Part shown: in pieces, positions 7,918-17,230 of the stretch
Layout of the letters: the number at the start of each line of letters is the position of its first letter
How positions within the stretch are numbered: the stretch's first letter is position 1
Assembly (NCBI RefSeq): GCF_003852495.1
Contig: NZ_QAJI01000007.1
Coordinates: 203,283 to 267,282, forward strand
Origin: Taibaiella sp. KBW10
GTDB taxonomy: Bacteria > Bacteroidota > Bacteroidia > Chitinophagales > Chitinophagaceae
Length of the DNA stretch: 64,000 nucleotides
Direction: 5' to 3'
Position numbers and translations under genes: made by a program
The notes under the pieces: model-generated
Told to the model about the DNA's origin: nothing
Database searches by the model: none
The model's input: the letters and a program-made list of their open reading frames with translations, nothing else

Positions 7918-9084
7918 TTAACCGAGTATAGCGGACACATGATGCTGTGCAAAACCTGCCGCTGTGGTCATTCCTTTACCACCAATACCCGTCACAATAT
8001 GAATGCGATCGCCTATGGTATGGCAGAATATTTCGTCTTCATGCTGGGCATAAAAACCGGTCCAGTTCTGGGCTATGGCCCAATTATCGAGTTGCATGAT
8101 CTTCTTTGCTTCCCGTAACATCACCTCATTTATAGCCATATCATTATAAAATATGTTCAGGTCGTCTTGCTCCTGAATAGGAGCATACTGATGCGAATCT
8201 CCAATGATTACGCTACCGTCTATACGTTGTTTGAACAGAATATGGATTCCATACGCAGCGCAATCGGCGGGCACTTCGGCAGGATCTAACAAGGCATAAC
8301 TGTCGCAGCTGCTAAAGCTCTCGTATCGTCTTATGCTTAGTCCGGTAAGAATATTGCCGGGCAATTTTGTGTGCTGCTGGGGATAGGTAGCCATCATATT
8401 CAGTTTGGAAACGATCAGCCCGCTACCGGCAAAGACTTCGGGAAACAAGAGTTTAAACTCCCGGCCCGAGCAGATAAAACAATGCGCTGCTTTGTATTCT
8501 TTTTTGTCTGATACTTGTACGGTTACTGCTGTGCCGTTTTGCGCAACATCTACTACCGGACAATTATTGCGGTGCACAAACCGGTCTTCAAATTTAAAAC
8601 TCAAATACTCCAGTACCCGATGGATCAGCACTTCCGGTTCTGCGGAAACTTCCTGTGGAAAGAACAAAGCACCGGCCGCATAGTCTTTTTGCAGCATCGG
8701 ATAATGTGCTAAAGCTTCTGCTGCGGTCCATAAAGAAGATTGATAATCTTCTGCTGCAAACTTCTGCTGCAATTCTTCCAGCACTGTCATCTCCTGCTCA
8801 TTACTGGCGATATAACAGGTGCCGTTAGGGCGAATCCCGATGTTAAATTCCTGTTGAATTTCTTTATACAGTGCTGTGGCGATGCGGCCATACTGATGCC
8901 ATTCGCTCCCGGGGACTAATCCCGAAGGCACAACCTGGCCAAAATTACGTACGGTAGCTTCCTGTGCTCTTTTATCTTTCTCTATAAGTAATACGGTCTT
9001 GCCTGCTTTCAAGGCATGGTAGGCATGAAAAACGCCCAAAGCGCCCGCGCCTACTACAATTAGGTCAAACTGATTTTGTATCAT
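7918..9084 (-). CDS. FAD-dependent oxidoreductase of the phosphonate-associated TIGR03364 type
   Basis: This 388-residue cytoplasmic flavoenzyme of the DAO (amino-acid oxidase) superfamily has the dinucleotide motif VGAGALG (11-17), a following EKD acidic turn, the segment VRNFGQVVPSG typical of this subfamily, and a C-terminal GIGGKGMTTA that completes the FAD site. Members are found beside phosphonatase-like hydrolases, and related FAD enzymes oxidise 2-aminoethylphosphonate or its N-methyl form to phosphonoacetaldehyde in place of the transaminase PhnW. Here it is the last gene of a minus-strand set behind a hairpin (9109-9144), and a phosphonatase-like gene ends the divergent arm at 20549. 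Superfamily is certain, subfamily likely, substrate inferred. Confidence 0.88.
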   Translation of the reverse strand: MIQNQFDLIVVGAGALGVFHAYHALKAGKTVLLIEKDKRAQEATVRNFGQVVPSGLVPGSEWHQYGRIATALYKEIQQEFNIGIRPNGTCYIASNEQEMTVLEELQQKFAAEDYQSSLWTAAEALAHYPMLQKDYAAGALFFPQEVSAEPEVLIHRVLEYLSFKFEDRFVHRNNCPVVDVAQNGTAVTVQVSDKKEYKAAHCFICSGREFKLLFPEVFAGSGLIVSKLNMMATYPQQHTKLPGNILTGLSIRRYESFSSCDSYALLDPAEVPADCAAYGIHILFKQRIDGSVIIGDSHQYAPIQEQDDLNIFYNDMAINEVMLREAKKIMQLDNWAIAQNWTGFYAQHEDEIFCHTIGDRIHIVTGIGGKGMTTAAGFAQHHVSAILG

Positions 9085-9108
9085 CTTTCTCTCTTGTTTT
9101 TAAAATAA

Positions 9109-9144
9109 GTATTACTGCCTTTCCCGTAGGAAAAGCAGTAATAC
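9109..9144 (-). terminator. Intercistronic hairpin between the LamG/Fn3 gene and the FAD oxidoreductase gene
   Basis: A 10-bp stem (9109-9118 with 9135-9144) continues after one mismatch into five more pairs around a CGTA loop. On the minus strand a TTATTTT tract follows. It could terminate part of the transcripts, lowering expression of the oxidoreductase relative to the secreted proteins, or protect a processed 3' end. Confidence 0.55.
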
Positions 9145-9156
9145 CGGTAAAGTTGC

Positions 9157-12100
9157 TTAGTGTTGTATGATCAGTTTTTGTGTTCCTGATGTGCTTTCAT
9201 TGCTGATCGTTACGAAATACATACCTGAAGGTAATGCATCGGTTGCGATCGTTACTTGTTCTTTTTGTGTGCGGGTTTCCAATACCACGATGCCCATATT
9301 ATTGCGGATCACAATCACAGATGCTTTCGCTTCTTTAAGCTTTATTTGCAACTGATCTGCCGCCGGATTAGGATATAGTTTGAAATGAGCCGCAGCTACA
9401 TTGTTAATAGCATTCGGTGCCGCAGTTCTGAAGGCATAAGGACCTTTCCATGGATTCAATCCCAAAGTACAGCTATCCTGAAGGTAAAATTCATAATCTG
9501 TATTATTGCTTAAGCCTCCAAAAGTATATTCTGCAGTACTAAGTGGTCCTACTTGTGTGCCACTTCCCAAAGGAAAGCCTGCAGTGCCATACACAACATT
9601 CCAACGGCTGGCGGTGCTACTCCAGCTGGCTTTTGCGCCGGTAGCGGTCACATTACTCATCACAATATTTTGTGCCGGATTACAAGCTAAAGTAGTAAAG
9701 GTAAACGGTCCTGCCCATCCGCTGTTAGGGACGCTTGAATTACAGTTTGCTCTGATGTAGAAATCATAAGCAGTGTTGGGAGCTGCTGATGTAAGCTCGT
9801 ATCTCTTTTGCGTTACATTGGTCTGGATGCCGAATGCCGGATTTCCAAAACCCTGGTTGCCCCAGCTCACAATATAATCCTGTGTTACCACACCATTATC
9901 TTGCCATTTCACGAGCAAAGAAGCATCGGTAATACTGTCTGCAGTAATGTTGTACGGTTGCGGACAGGTATTCAGGGTAGCAAAGTAAAAAGGTCCGACC
10001 CAGGCACTGCTATTTGTTGCATTACAAGAGTCCTTGATATAAAATTTATAGGTCTGAGCGGCATTTAGGTTGGTCAGGGTCATTGGACTGTTTGCCGGAT
10101 AAACTTGTGTACCTGAACCTAAAGTAAAGCTGCTGTTGCCATACTCTATTGTATGCCCTGCTGCTGTAGAAGTCCAGCTGATCGTCGCTGCGCCGGTATC
10201 TACATTACCAATACTTACGTTTTGTGGTGTGGCACATATTGGTGTCGAAAAATCAGCAAGCACAAAATGCTTTACACCCAAAGGTTGTTGTATATGCAGG
10301 ATGCTGGTCGCTACCGTATGTACTGCAGGTGTTTGTATCCACAGGGTATCATCATTGGCTTTTCTGTTATACACATGCAGGTTTGCATTATTGGCTACTG
10401 CGTTCGGATAAGTACCGTAATGATACGCCATCTTATAACTTGCCGTTTTATTGCCGGCGGTAAATACCCCGAAATATTGATTGGTACCACCCGGTTGTAC
10501 GATGCCATTTGTATAGTTCGGTGCATTATTCATACGGTACAGGTGTAGTCCTGTGGCATTGGCTTCTACTGTATCTACGGACAACTGTCCCATGGCATTA
10601 CTGTTTAAGCTTAGGCCCACATTGTTCCAAGAAGCAGGATATATATTAATACTGGTATCTCCGATAGCTGCGCCGCTAACGATTCTTTGCGGGCTATTCA
10701 ACAAGGTTCCGTTGAATACAGTACCCGTACCGGCAAGATTAGTCAATACATTACCTGCTGGTTCATCCATGCGGTAATAAGCTAAAAGGTTGGTATCCGC
10801 TCCGTTTACTTTCTGGCACATATTTGCCCTGATTTCAGCTGCTGATAAGGCCTTGCGCCATATTTTCAATTCATCCATGGCACCTTTAAATTTAGGGCCA
10901 TACACCCCGGTACCGTCCTGACCGAGGCGAATCGGCAGTGTACCATCAATCGTTTTACCCGAATCGGCCGAAATATTGATCGGACTGCCCGCAGGTACAC
11001 CGTTCAGATATGCCGTTAAATTGCCTCTTCTGTCTATTACCATCGCAATGTGGTTCCACTCTGAAGGATCCGGCACCGTAATGTCATAATCTCTGCGGGT
11101 CCCCCCTACCGGCTTAAAGTTAAAACGTAAACTATTGCCGCCGTTCCAACACCAAAGGATGCCGGTATTTTGGCCATTGGCCCAGTTTTTATTCCCGATA
11201 AAAGAAGGGTCGCTGGAAGGATTATTAAACTTGATCCAGGTTTCCAGGGTCAGATCTGTAGTACCCATAGCACCGGATAAGGAATCACCGAGGTTTACAT
11301 GTTCATTCGCCGCAGTACCTTGAAAACGCATGGCATAACCACTCCCATAAGTACTATAGTCAATTGCAGTCGTAAATGTATAAGGTCCTGCCCAAGCACT
11401 GGCTCCCAAAATAGAGGCACAGGTATCCTGTACATAGAACTGATAACTGGTATTGCTTTGCAGATTATTCAGCAGATAATTACCGGTACTGATATTTTGT
11501 ACGGTGATACCACCTGCACCGGGCACAAAAGCACCGGTACCATAACTTATATTCCATCTGTTGGAACCGCCTGTTGTCCAGCCGAGCACCGCACTATTGG
11601 TACTTATGTTTTGTGCGTTCAGGGCAGAAGGGGTATTACAAGTCAGTGAGGTCACAAAACTTCCGATAATCAGTTCTTTTCTTGCGGTAATGGCTTGTTT
11701 GCTCAGGGTATTATTGGTGGTATTTTTAAGGGCAGTCCATAACATCCAAGTCGAATCGATTCCATAACGTTGAAACAGATCGATACCGCCTTCAAAAGTA
11801 TTTGCTGCAGGAAAATTGGTATAATCGTATACAAGCGCATAGCTGGCGGTATCCACTACCGGGAATACACCATAGTATACATTATTGGTACCGGGATTGG
11901 AAATACCTGTTGTGGTATTCGGCACGGCATTTACTTTATATAAATGGACGCCCACAGCACTATTGCTGATATTGTTGACCAATACATTTCCATTGGCTGC
12001 GGAACTTAAATTCAAAACCTGCCCGGCAAATGAGGCTCCGTAAAAATTGACGGCTTCATCTCCGATGGCAGCACCGCTGGCGATGCGCAAAGGTGTATTA

Positions 12101-12822
12101 ACAAAAGTACCGTTGAAGAAACCTGTTGAAGTGGCCGCTTGATTAGTAACAGTCGTTCCGGTAGCTTCATCCATACGGTAATAAGCCAATAAACCACTTT
12201 CAGTTCCGGCTATTTTTTTACACATACTGTTTCTGATGTCGCTTGGCGTACGGACTGTATTCCATATTTTCAATTCATCCATATCTCCGTCTATAGGAAA
12301 AGCAGCATTACCATCGGCACCAATCCTGAAGGGAAGGTTTGCATGTAAGGTATACCCTGAATCGGCGGCAATGCTGATCGGTGTGCCATTCTGCACGCCG
12401 TTTACATAACCAGTAATGGTACCATTCCTTTTTACCGTGATGGCAATATGGTTCCATTTTTCATAATCCAGGATCATGTTGTAGTCTTTACGGCTGCGGC
12501 CCTCTGCCCTGAAATTAAAACGGAGGGTGTTGGTCGCATAACGACACCAGGCCATACCTGTATTGGAACCACTGGCCCAGTTTTTATTTCCTAGAAATAC
12601 CGGATCAGAGGCATTGCTCCTGATTTTGATCCATAGTTCGATTGTAAAATCGGATTGGGCTATGGATTTGGAAAGCGAATCTCCCATATTGACCTGAGCC
12701 GTCCCATCAAAGCGAATGGCCTTAGATGCCCCCTGTGCATAGGCAACAGTACCGGTTACGGACAGCAGTGCCAAACAACATAATTGTAGCAAATGCCTTT
12801 TAAAATATAACAGCGTTTTCAT
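9157..12822 (-). CDS. Large secreted protein with two LamG-type and several fibronectin III domains and T9SS signal
   Basis: The 1221-residue product has a signal peptide (to about residue 30, VAYAQ). Two similar units follow. Each begins with a concanavalin A/LamG-like domain (first about 35-220, second about 495-690, sharing VNMGDSLS/VNLGDSLS and the FxGNKNWA pattern). Each continues through a beta-rich linker with an IYPASWN/FYGASFAG-like part, and Fn3-like domains with TWTS and LQSNTSYQFYVQD/LNAAQTYKFYIKD signatures come after. At least four Fn3 copies are visible, the last three in tandem. The C-terminus (LYPNPAADQ to KLIIQH) is a T9SS sorting domain. LamG domains commonly bind glycans or act as adhesins; no catalytic motif is seen. 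It sits between the secreted phosphoesterase and the FAD enzyme, suggesting substrate capture at the surface. Confidence 0.9.
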   Translation of the reverse strand: MKTLLYFKRHLLQLCCLALLSVTGTVAYAQGASKAIRFDGTAQVNMGDSLSKSIAQSDFTIELWIKIRSNASDPVFLGNKNWASGSNTGMAWCRYATNTLRFNFRAEGRSRKDYNMILDYEKWNHIAITVKRNGTITGYVNGVQNGTPISIAADSGYTLHANLPFRIGADGNAAFPIDGDMDELKIWNTVRTPSDIRNSMCKKIAGTESGLLAYYRMDEATGTTVTNQAATSTGFFNGTFVNTPLRIASGAAIGDEAVNFYGASFAGQVLNLSSAANGNVLVNNISNSAVGVHLYKVNAVPNTTTGISNPGTNNVYYGVFPVVDTASYALVYDYTNFPAANTFEGGIDLFQRYGIDSTWMLWTALKNTTNNTLSKQAITARKELIIGSFVTSLTCNTPSALNAQNISTNSAVLGWTTGGSNRWNISYGTGAFVPGAGGITVQNISTGNYLLNNLQSNTSYQFYVQDTCASILGASAWAGPYTFTTAIDYSTYGSGYAMRFQGTAANEHVNLGDSLSGAMGTTDLTLETWIKFNNPSSDPSFIGNKNWANGQNTGILWCWNGGNSLRFNFKPVGGTRRDYDITVPDPSEWNHIAMVIDRRGNLTAYLNGVPAGSPINISADSGKTIDGTLPIRLGQDGTGVYGPKFKGAMDELKIWRKALSAAEIRANMCQKVNGADTNLLAYYRMDEPAGNVLTNLAGTGTVFNGTLLNSPQRIVSGAAIGDTSINIYPASWNNVGLSLNSNAMGQLSVDTVEANATGLHLYRMNNAPNYTNGIVQPGGTNQYFGVFTAGNKTASYKMAYHYGTYPNAVANNANLHVYNRKANDDTLWIQTPAVHTVATSILHIQQPLGVKHFVLADFSTPICATPQNVSIGNVDTGAATISWTSTAAGHTIEYGNSSFTLGSGTQVYPANSPMTLTNLNAAQTYKFYIKDSCNATNSSAWVGPFYFATLNTCPQPYNITADSITDASLLVKWQDNGVVTQDYIVSWGNQGFGNPAFGIQTNVTQKRYELTSAAPNTAYDFYIRANCNSSVPNSGWAGPFTFTTLACNPAQNIVMSNVTATGAKASWSSTASRWNVVYGTAGFPLGSGTQVGPLSTAEYTFGGLSNNTDYEFYLQDSCTLGLNPWKGPYAFRTAAPNAINNVAAAHFKLYPNPAADQLQIKLKEAKASVIVIRNNMGIVVLETRTQKEQVTIATDALPSGMYFVTISNESTSGTQKLIIQH

Positions 12823-12884
12823 TTTTATAAATTTTTGCTTTTCAATTCAAGATTTTATGTGATTAAGAAAGAATATATAGGAAA

Positions 12885-12907
12885 GCGCTGCCCTTTTCGC
12901 GCAGCGC
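12885..12907 (-). terminator. GC-rich hairpin between the phosphoesterase and LamG/Fn3 genes
   Basis: GCGCTGC (12885-12891) pairs with GCAGCGC (12901-12907) around a nine-base loop, just after the minus-strand stop at 12914. The T-tract behind it on the minus strand is short, so it may be a partial terminator or an mRNA-stabilising element. Confidence 0.45.
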
Positions 12908-12913
12908 CTGTCC

Positions 12914-14200
12914 TTATTGTAAGACGATTTTCCGGCTCGTTTGTTTTCCGTTGTTAGTCACCTGCATCATGTATAATCCTTTTGGCAAAGCCGTAAGATC
13001 AAAAGGCACGACCGTTAAACCTGTATTTGCTTTTACTTTTTTGCTTTGCGATACCGCTCCGTTAACATTGACAATGCTGATACTGATCTCTCCTGTAATG
13101 TCTTTAAAAGCGACTTTGAACGCACCGTTGTTCGGATTAGGGAAAATGCCCAATTCAATTGCTGCATTGTTTACATCTTCGATATAGGTAGGATGTTCGG
13201 TGCTTGTATCGGCCAGCAACCAGGATTTACCATCTAAATTCCAGCTCGGATTGGTTTGTGGATTTTCGCAAGCCGTTCCTTTTAACAGGTGTGCCAAGGC
13301 GGTAACAGCGATATCGGTCAGTACAGGTGTGCTTCTTAACAAAGTGGTGTCTACTGGATTTGCAGACATATAATAACTGCCTGGATCAGGTCCTGTGATT
13401 TCCAAATGGGGAACACTTGGTCCGGAAGCAACCCACCAAATATGTCGCTCAGTATTGGATTGTCCACCATGTGTGGTTCCGATACCACCATGGTCGGTAG
13501 TCAGCATGATCAACCAGTCTTCCTGATTATAGGTAGGTCTTTGGTATAATTTAGCCAACACTTCTCCGATCTGCTGATCTACATCCTGAATAGCGTTCAT
13601 GTATTGTGCATTGTTCGGATTAAATCCTGAAGAGTGCCCGGTAGCATCTGTTTCATCATAGTGGATGAACAGGACGTCGAGGTTTGGATCGGATAACTGA
13701 ATCTTTGCGGCAGCCGTTACTGCGCCTTGTCCGTGCGAACCGGCATCTATCGATTGGTTGAACCCGCTGTTGAAGACAAAACCGGCAGCATTATTACTAT
13801 TGGTCGGGTCATTCATCGGATCCCAGGTAATGATCTGTATGGCTTTTAGATTAGGCAAACACTCTTTAGCACGCTTGGGAAAATAAGGATAGTTGGCAAA
13901 ATTAGGATTGGTATAACTGTTATTGGTTACCTGATGCTTCGCTTCCCAAACACCGGTCATCATGGTAGACCAGGAGGCACCGCTTGAAGTCTGTCCACAA
14001 TGCCAGGAATCAAAAGTATACAGCCCATGTGCCATAAGGGTATCGATATTGGGCGTATTGGCCTGTACCAAGGCATCTGAGCGCACCCCGTCGATCCCGA
14101 TAAACAGCACCTTTGGTTTTTTAGGTGTGGTTTGTGCAAAAGCCGTTGCGGTAAGGCCGATCAATGCGGCAGTACTGAGTAAATTTTTAATCGTTTTCAT
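12914..14200 (-). CDS. Secreted alkaline-phosphatase-superfamily phosphoesterase with T9SS signal
   Basis: This 428-residue enzyme has a signal peptide (1-22, TATAFAQ). The catalytic domain has the superfamily metal sites: FIGIDGVRSD (first Asp), a nucleophile region GQTSSGASWSTMMTG where Ser73 aligns with the NPP threonine or sulfatase cysteine, DETDATGHSSG (Asp and His ligands), TTDHGG and the later THGG histidine. It resembles nucleotide pyrophosphatase/phosphodiesterases and phosphonoacetate hydrolase more than sulfatases. The C-terminus from about 355 (LGIFPNPNNG to RKIVLQ) is a T9SS domain, so it acts at or outside the outer membrane. In this locus it may release phosphonates from esters or lipids, or phosphate. 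Substrate not determinable here. Confidence 0.9.
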   Translation of the reverse strand: MKTIKNLLSTAALIGLTATAFAQTTPKKPKVLFIGIDGVRSDALVQANTPNIDTLMAHGLYTFDSWHCGQTSSGASWSTMMTGVWEAKHQVTNNSYTNPNFANYPYFPKRAKECLPNLKAIQIITWDPMNDPTNSNNAAGFVFNSGFNQSIDAGSHGQGAVTAAAKIQLSDPNLDVLFIHYDETDATGHSSGFNPNNAQYMNAIQDVDQQIGEVLAKLYQRPTYNQEDWLIMLTTDHGGIGTTHGGQSNTERHIWWVASGPSVPHLEITGPDPGSYYMSANPVDTTLLRSTPVLTDIAVTALAHLLKGTACENPQTNPSWNLDGKSWLLADTSTEHPTYIEDVNNAAIELGIFPNPNNGAFKVAFKDITGEISISIVNVNGAVSQSKKVKANTGLTVVPFDLTALPKGLYMMQVTNNGKQTSRKIVLQ

Positions 14201-14267
14201 TTTTGAATTGATTTTTATAATTTTTTTAAAAATTTATTTTGGTTTTGATATCAAAAATTTTGGTGTC

Positions 14268-17207
14268 CTACAGGTTGTATCGTAAGCCCAGTAAACCTCT
14301 TATGGAATAATATTCTGTCTTCACAGGGCGTTCCTTTTGCCCGCGGTACATCGTGAACGGTGTGTTGGTCAGGTTATTCAACTCTGCAAAAAAGGAAAAG
14401 TGCTGTTTAAAGTTGTAGGAAAAGGAATAGTCTACCGTCAGGCTCCGGCCCACATACACATCATAATTATTATCCTGATGCAGAATGAGTGTCTTTTCAG
14501 AAGCAGGGTCTTTAACGGCATAAAGATTCAGTTCGTAGAGATATGGGTCACGATAATTCAGTCCGATCCGGGTCGTAATATGTTCGTTTTCGAAGAACAG
14601 GGCTACATTCATTACATTGGGTGATTGTCTGGGTAGCTGTTGTGGCTTTTCTCTTGCGGCAATGTTCATCCGGGAGTATGTATAAGAATAGTTGAAATTC
14701 ACCCCGAAGTTTTTGAACATTCCGGGCAGGAACCGAAATTTGGTCATTAAAGAGGCTTCCAGGCCGGCGGCATATGATTGCGGGGCATTCTGAAACTTCT
14801 TGGCGATTACCCCACCCGGAATCTGGAATTCATTAGAGACACCTGCATTGTCCGCACTGCTGCTTTCAAATGCGGTATAGATATGGTCTTTTACATTTTT
14901 ATAAAAAGAAGAGAAACTAAACATGCTGGTCGCTCCCAAATAGCGCTCATAAGCCAAATCAATATTCCAGGAATAAGTCGGTTTTAAGGAGGGATTACCA
15001 TATACAAGATCATTATTCGAGTAATCTATTGCAGCGGCTCCTGGCTTGATCTCGTTAAAGTTTGGCCGACGGAAAGTACGTGTTGTTGCAAAACGCAGGT
15101 TCTGCTTATCGGTCAGGGCATATTTTACATTAAGCATGGGTAATACTGACAGGTACGATTTGCCTGACTGTACCGAAACCAGTGCTACGGTACCCAATGC
15201 CGGGTCTATGGTCACAATACTATCTGCCTGTACATTCGGATTGGTATATTCTATACGGGCACCAGGCAAAATCGTCAGCTTAGGTACGGGACTCCATTCT
15301 GCCATTGCATAGCCGGCATATACCTGCTCTTTATAGCGATAGCTGGAACCAACCATCTGCTGAAAATAAGGGGTCTTGACACCGAAAGGAATATAGCGCA
15401 AGGTATCTCCCAGGCTGGACACAAAACGATCGACCTGATCGCCTTTCAGGAAAGGCAGCATTTTACCGCTGTATGGGCTTCCGAGCTCTTGCAGGAATCC
15501 TCCGCGTTCATTGACCAGACCCGGATTAAAGCTGTTGTACAGTATAGAAGTACTCAGGTCTTTGTTCCGCTCCCACAGCTCCAGGCCCACATTTCTACGG
15601 CCCTCTTTCATCCGCATTTTACCGCCGAATTTCAGTTTCAGGTTATTCTTGACTGCATATTGCATATCTATCTGCGCCGTAACCGGGTCTTTTTCGGTGG
15701 TCTGATTGGTTTCAGAATAGGCACGCGTAAAAGCAAAAGAATTATCAGAAGGATTGATTAGCGGTACTTCCCGATAGGTAGGTTGTATATTTTTATAGTT
15801 ATCTCCGTATCCGGGTTCCGGGCTGTCAATGTCCAATAATTTAAGCCTGTCATAAGCATTACGCTCATCGGTTACTTTCCCGTTTTCATCCAGGTATAGA
15901 AAATCGGTAAAGTCGACCGCCTTTTCAAATTCCACTACATGGTAGCCATTGCGTGCATCTCCTTTACTAAAAGGTACGGCACCGTATTGAAAGGCATTGC
16001 TGTAGCTCGCTACCCGCCAACTGGCCGAAAGTTTTTTAGCGAGTTTTAGCTCTCCCCCCAACTCCGCACCCCAAAAACGGGTAAGCATAATATTATGAAT
16101 ATTTTGCAGTTTGATAGATTGTCCCCAACCGGTACTCCAGTTGTACATGGTCTTACGGTTGTATTCATCATCCTTCATACTACCGTATACTCCTTTGGCA
16201 TAGATCCTGGCCTGCTCGTTAAATTTATATTCCAAGGCACCGTTAAACCCTAAGGTACTGCGCCTTCCTTCATAATCTCTCAGCTCCAGACGAGACAAAG
16301 ACTGGTTCATGTTACTACCATAAAATACCTGATAGTTATCAGTTGCCCAATTACGGTTATATAAAGAACCACCGGCAAAATAGCCGAATTTTCCGTTTTT
16401 GCTTCGGTTGCCGTATGCCAGGGAAGCGTTATAGATGGGCTTATCGGCTTGTGCATTATAGCCGGCACCCAGAGAGGCTTGTATCGATTTTTTGGCAGGG
16501 GCATTTTTTGTAATAAAATTGGCGCTTCCGCCAATGGCATCGCCTTCCATATCGGGCGACAGCGTTTTAGAAACAACGATATAGTCGACCAGGCTTGAAG
16601 GAAAAATATCGAAATTCATTGCTCTGGTCTTAGATTCTTCATCTGCTACCGGCATACGGTCTCCGTTCACCAAGGCTGCGCTCCAGTCAGAAGGGGTACC
16701 CCTAAAGGAGATAAAACGCCCCTCTCCCTGATCAGACTCCATCACCACACCCGGCAGCCGCTGTACGGCTTCTGCCACATTACGATCGGGCAGTTTGGCC
16801 ACCCCTTCTGCAGACACAATATTGGAAAAAACGGTGGATGATTTCATCATATTCAGCGCTTTGGTCTCTGTACCTTTAATGCTGGCCAGTACCAATACCT
16901 CATTCAATTCCTTTTCTGCCAGTTCTATAGTACCCAGAGAAAGGTCTCCGGTAAGTTCAATCACTCTGGTGTAAGGCTGATAGCCTAAAGACGAGACACT
17001 TAAGGTATATTTACCATACGGAATACCGATCAATTCGAAACGACCATCTATATCCGTAACGGTATTATAAGATTTATCTACCAGGTTGATGATAATACCG
17101 GGTAGGGCTTCCTTTTTGTCTTGTACAATACCTTTTATGCTTGCAGTTTGTGCAAACAAGGCTGCGGGTAATACACTAAAAGCCACAAGCGTAACTATAC
17201 TTTTCAT
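14268..17207 (-). CDS. TonB-dependent outer-membrane receptor, no SusD partner
   Basis: The 979-residue receptor has a signal peptide (1-19, LFAQ), a carboxypeptidase regulatory-like domain (about 20-105, with GIVQDKKEALPGI and DIDGRFELIGIPYGKYTL), a plug (about 115-235, with NVAEAVQRLPGVVMESDQGE) and a long 22-strand barrel ending in SIRGLLGLRYNL. The plug resembles the large TonB receptors often used for carbohydrate or organic nutrient uptake. No susD-like gene is adjacent. It is preceded by the small His-tailed protein 23 bases upstream and followed 67 bases later by the phosphoesterase, so it probably imports the product of the secreted proteins. Substrate is inferred from context only. 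Confidence 0.92.
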   Translation of the reverse strand: MKSIVTLVAFSVLPAALFAQTASIKGIVQDKKEALPGIIINLVDKSYNTVTDIDGRFELIGIPYGKYTLSVSSLGYQPYTRVIELTGDLSLGTIELAEKELNEVLVLASIKGTETKALNMMKSSTVFSNIVSAEGVAKLPDRNVAEAVQRLPGVVMESDQGEGRFISFRGTPSDWSAALVNGDRMPVADEESKTRAMNFDIFPSSLVDYIVVSKTLSPDMEGDAIGGSANFITKNAPAKKSIQASLGAGYNAQADKPIYNASLAYGNRSKNGKFGYFAGGSLYNRNWATDNYQVFYGSNMNQSLSRLELRDYEGRRSTLGFNGALEYKFNEQARIYAKGVYGSMKDDEYNRKTMYNWSTGWGQSIKLQNIHNIMLTRFWGAELGGELKLAKKLSASWRVASYSNAFQYGAVPFSKGDARNGYHVVEFEKAVDFTDFLYLDENGKVTDERNAYDRLKLLDIDSPEPGYGDNYKNIQPTYREVPLINPSDNSFAFTRAYSETNQTTEKDPVTAQIDMQYAVKNNLKLKFGGKMRMKEGRRNVGLELWERNKDLSTSILYNSFNPGLVNERGGFLQELGSPYSGKMLPFLKGDQVDRFVSSLGDTLRYIPFGVKTPYFQQMVGSSYRYKEQVYAGYAMAEWSPVPKLTILPGARIEYTNPNVQADSIVTIDPALGTVALVSVQSGKSYLSVLPMLNVKYALTDKQNLRFATTRTFRRPNFNEIKPGAAAIDYSNNDLVYGNPSLKPTYSWNIDLAYERYLGATSMFSFSSFYKNVKDHIYTAFESSSADNAGVSNEFQIPGGVIAKKFQNAPQSYAAGLEASLMTKFRFLPGMFKNFGVNFNYSYTYSRMNIAAREKPQQLPRQSPNVMNVALFFENEHITTRIGLNYRDPYLYELNLYAVKDPASEKTLILHQDNNYDVYVGRSLTVDYSFSYNFKQHFSFFAELNNLTNTPFTMYRGQKERPVKTEYYSIRGLLGLRYNL

Positions 17208-17230
17208 TATTTATTGATTATTATATGATC

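Noticed and set aside
12914..14200. Calling the secreted phosphoesterase phosphonoacetate hydrolase (PhnA)
   Set aside because: It shares the alkaline phosphatase fold, but motifs read by eye do not separate it from phosphodiesterases, and it is exported by T9SS.
9157..17207. SusC/SusD polysaccharide utilisation locus
   Set aside because: The TonB receptor has no SusD partner and no glycoside hydrolase is in the cluster; the local enzymes point to phosphonates.
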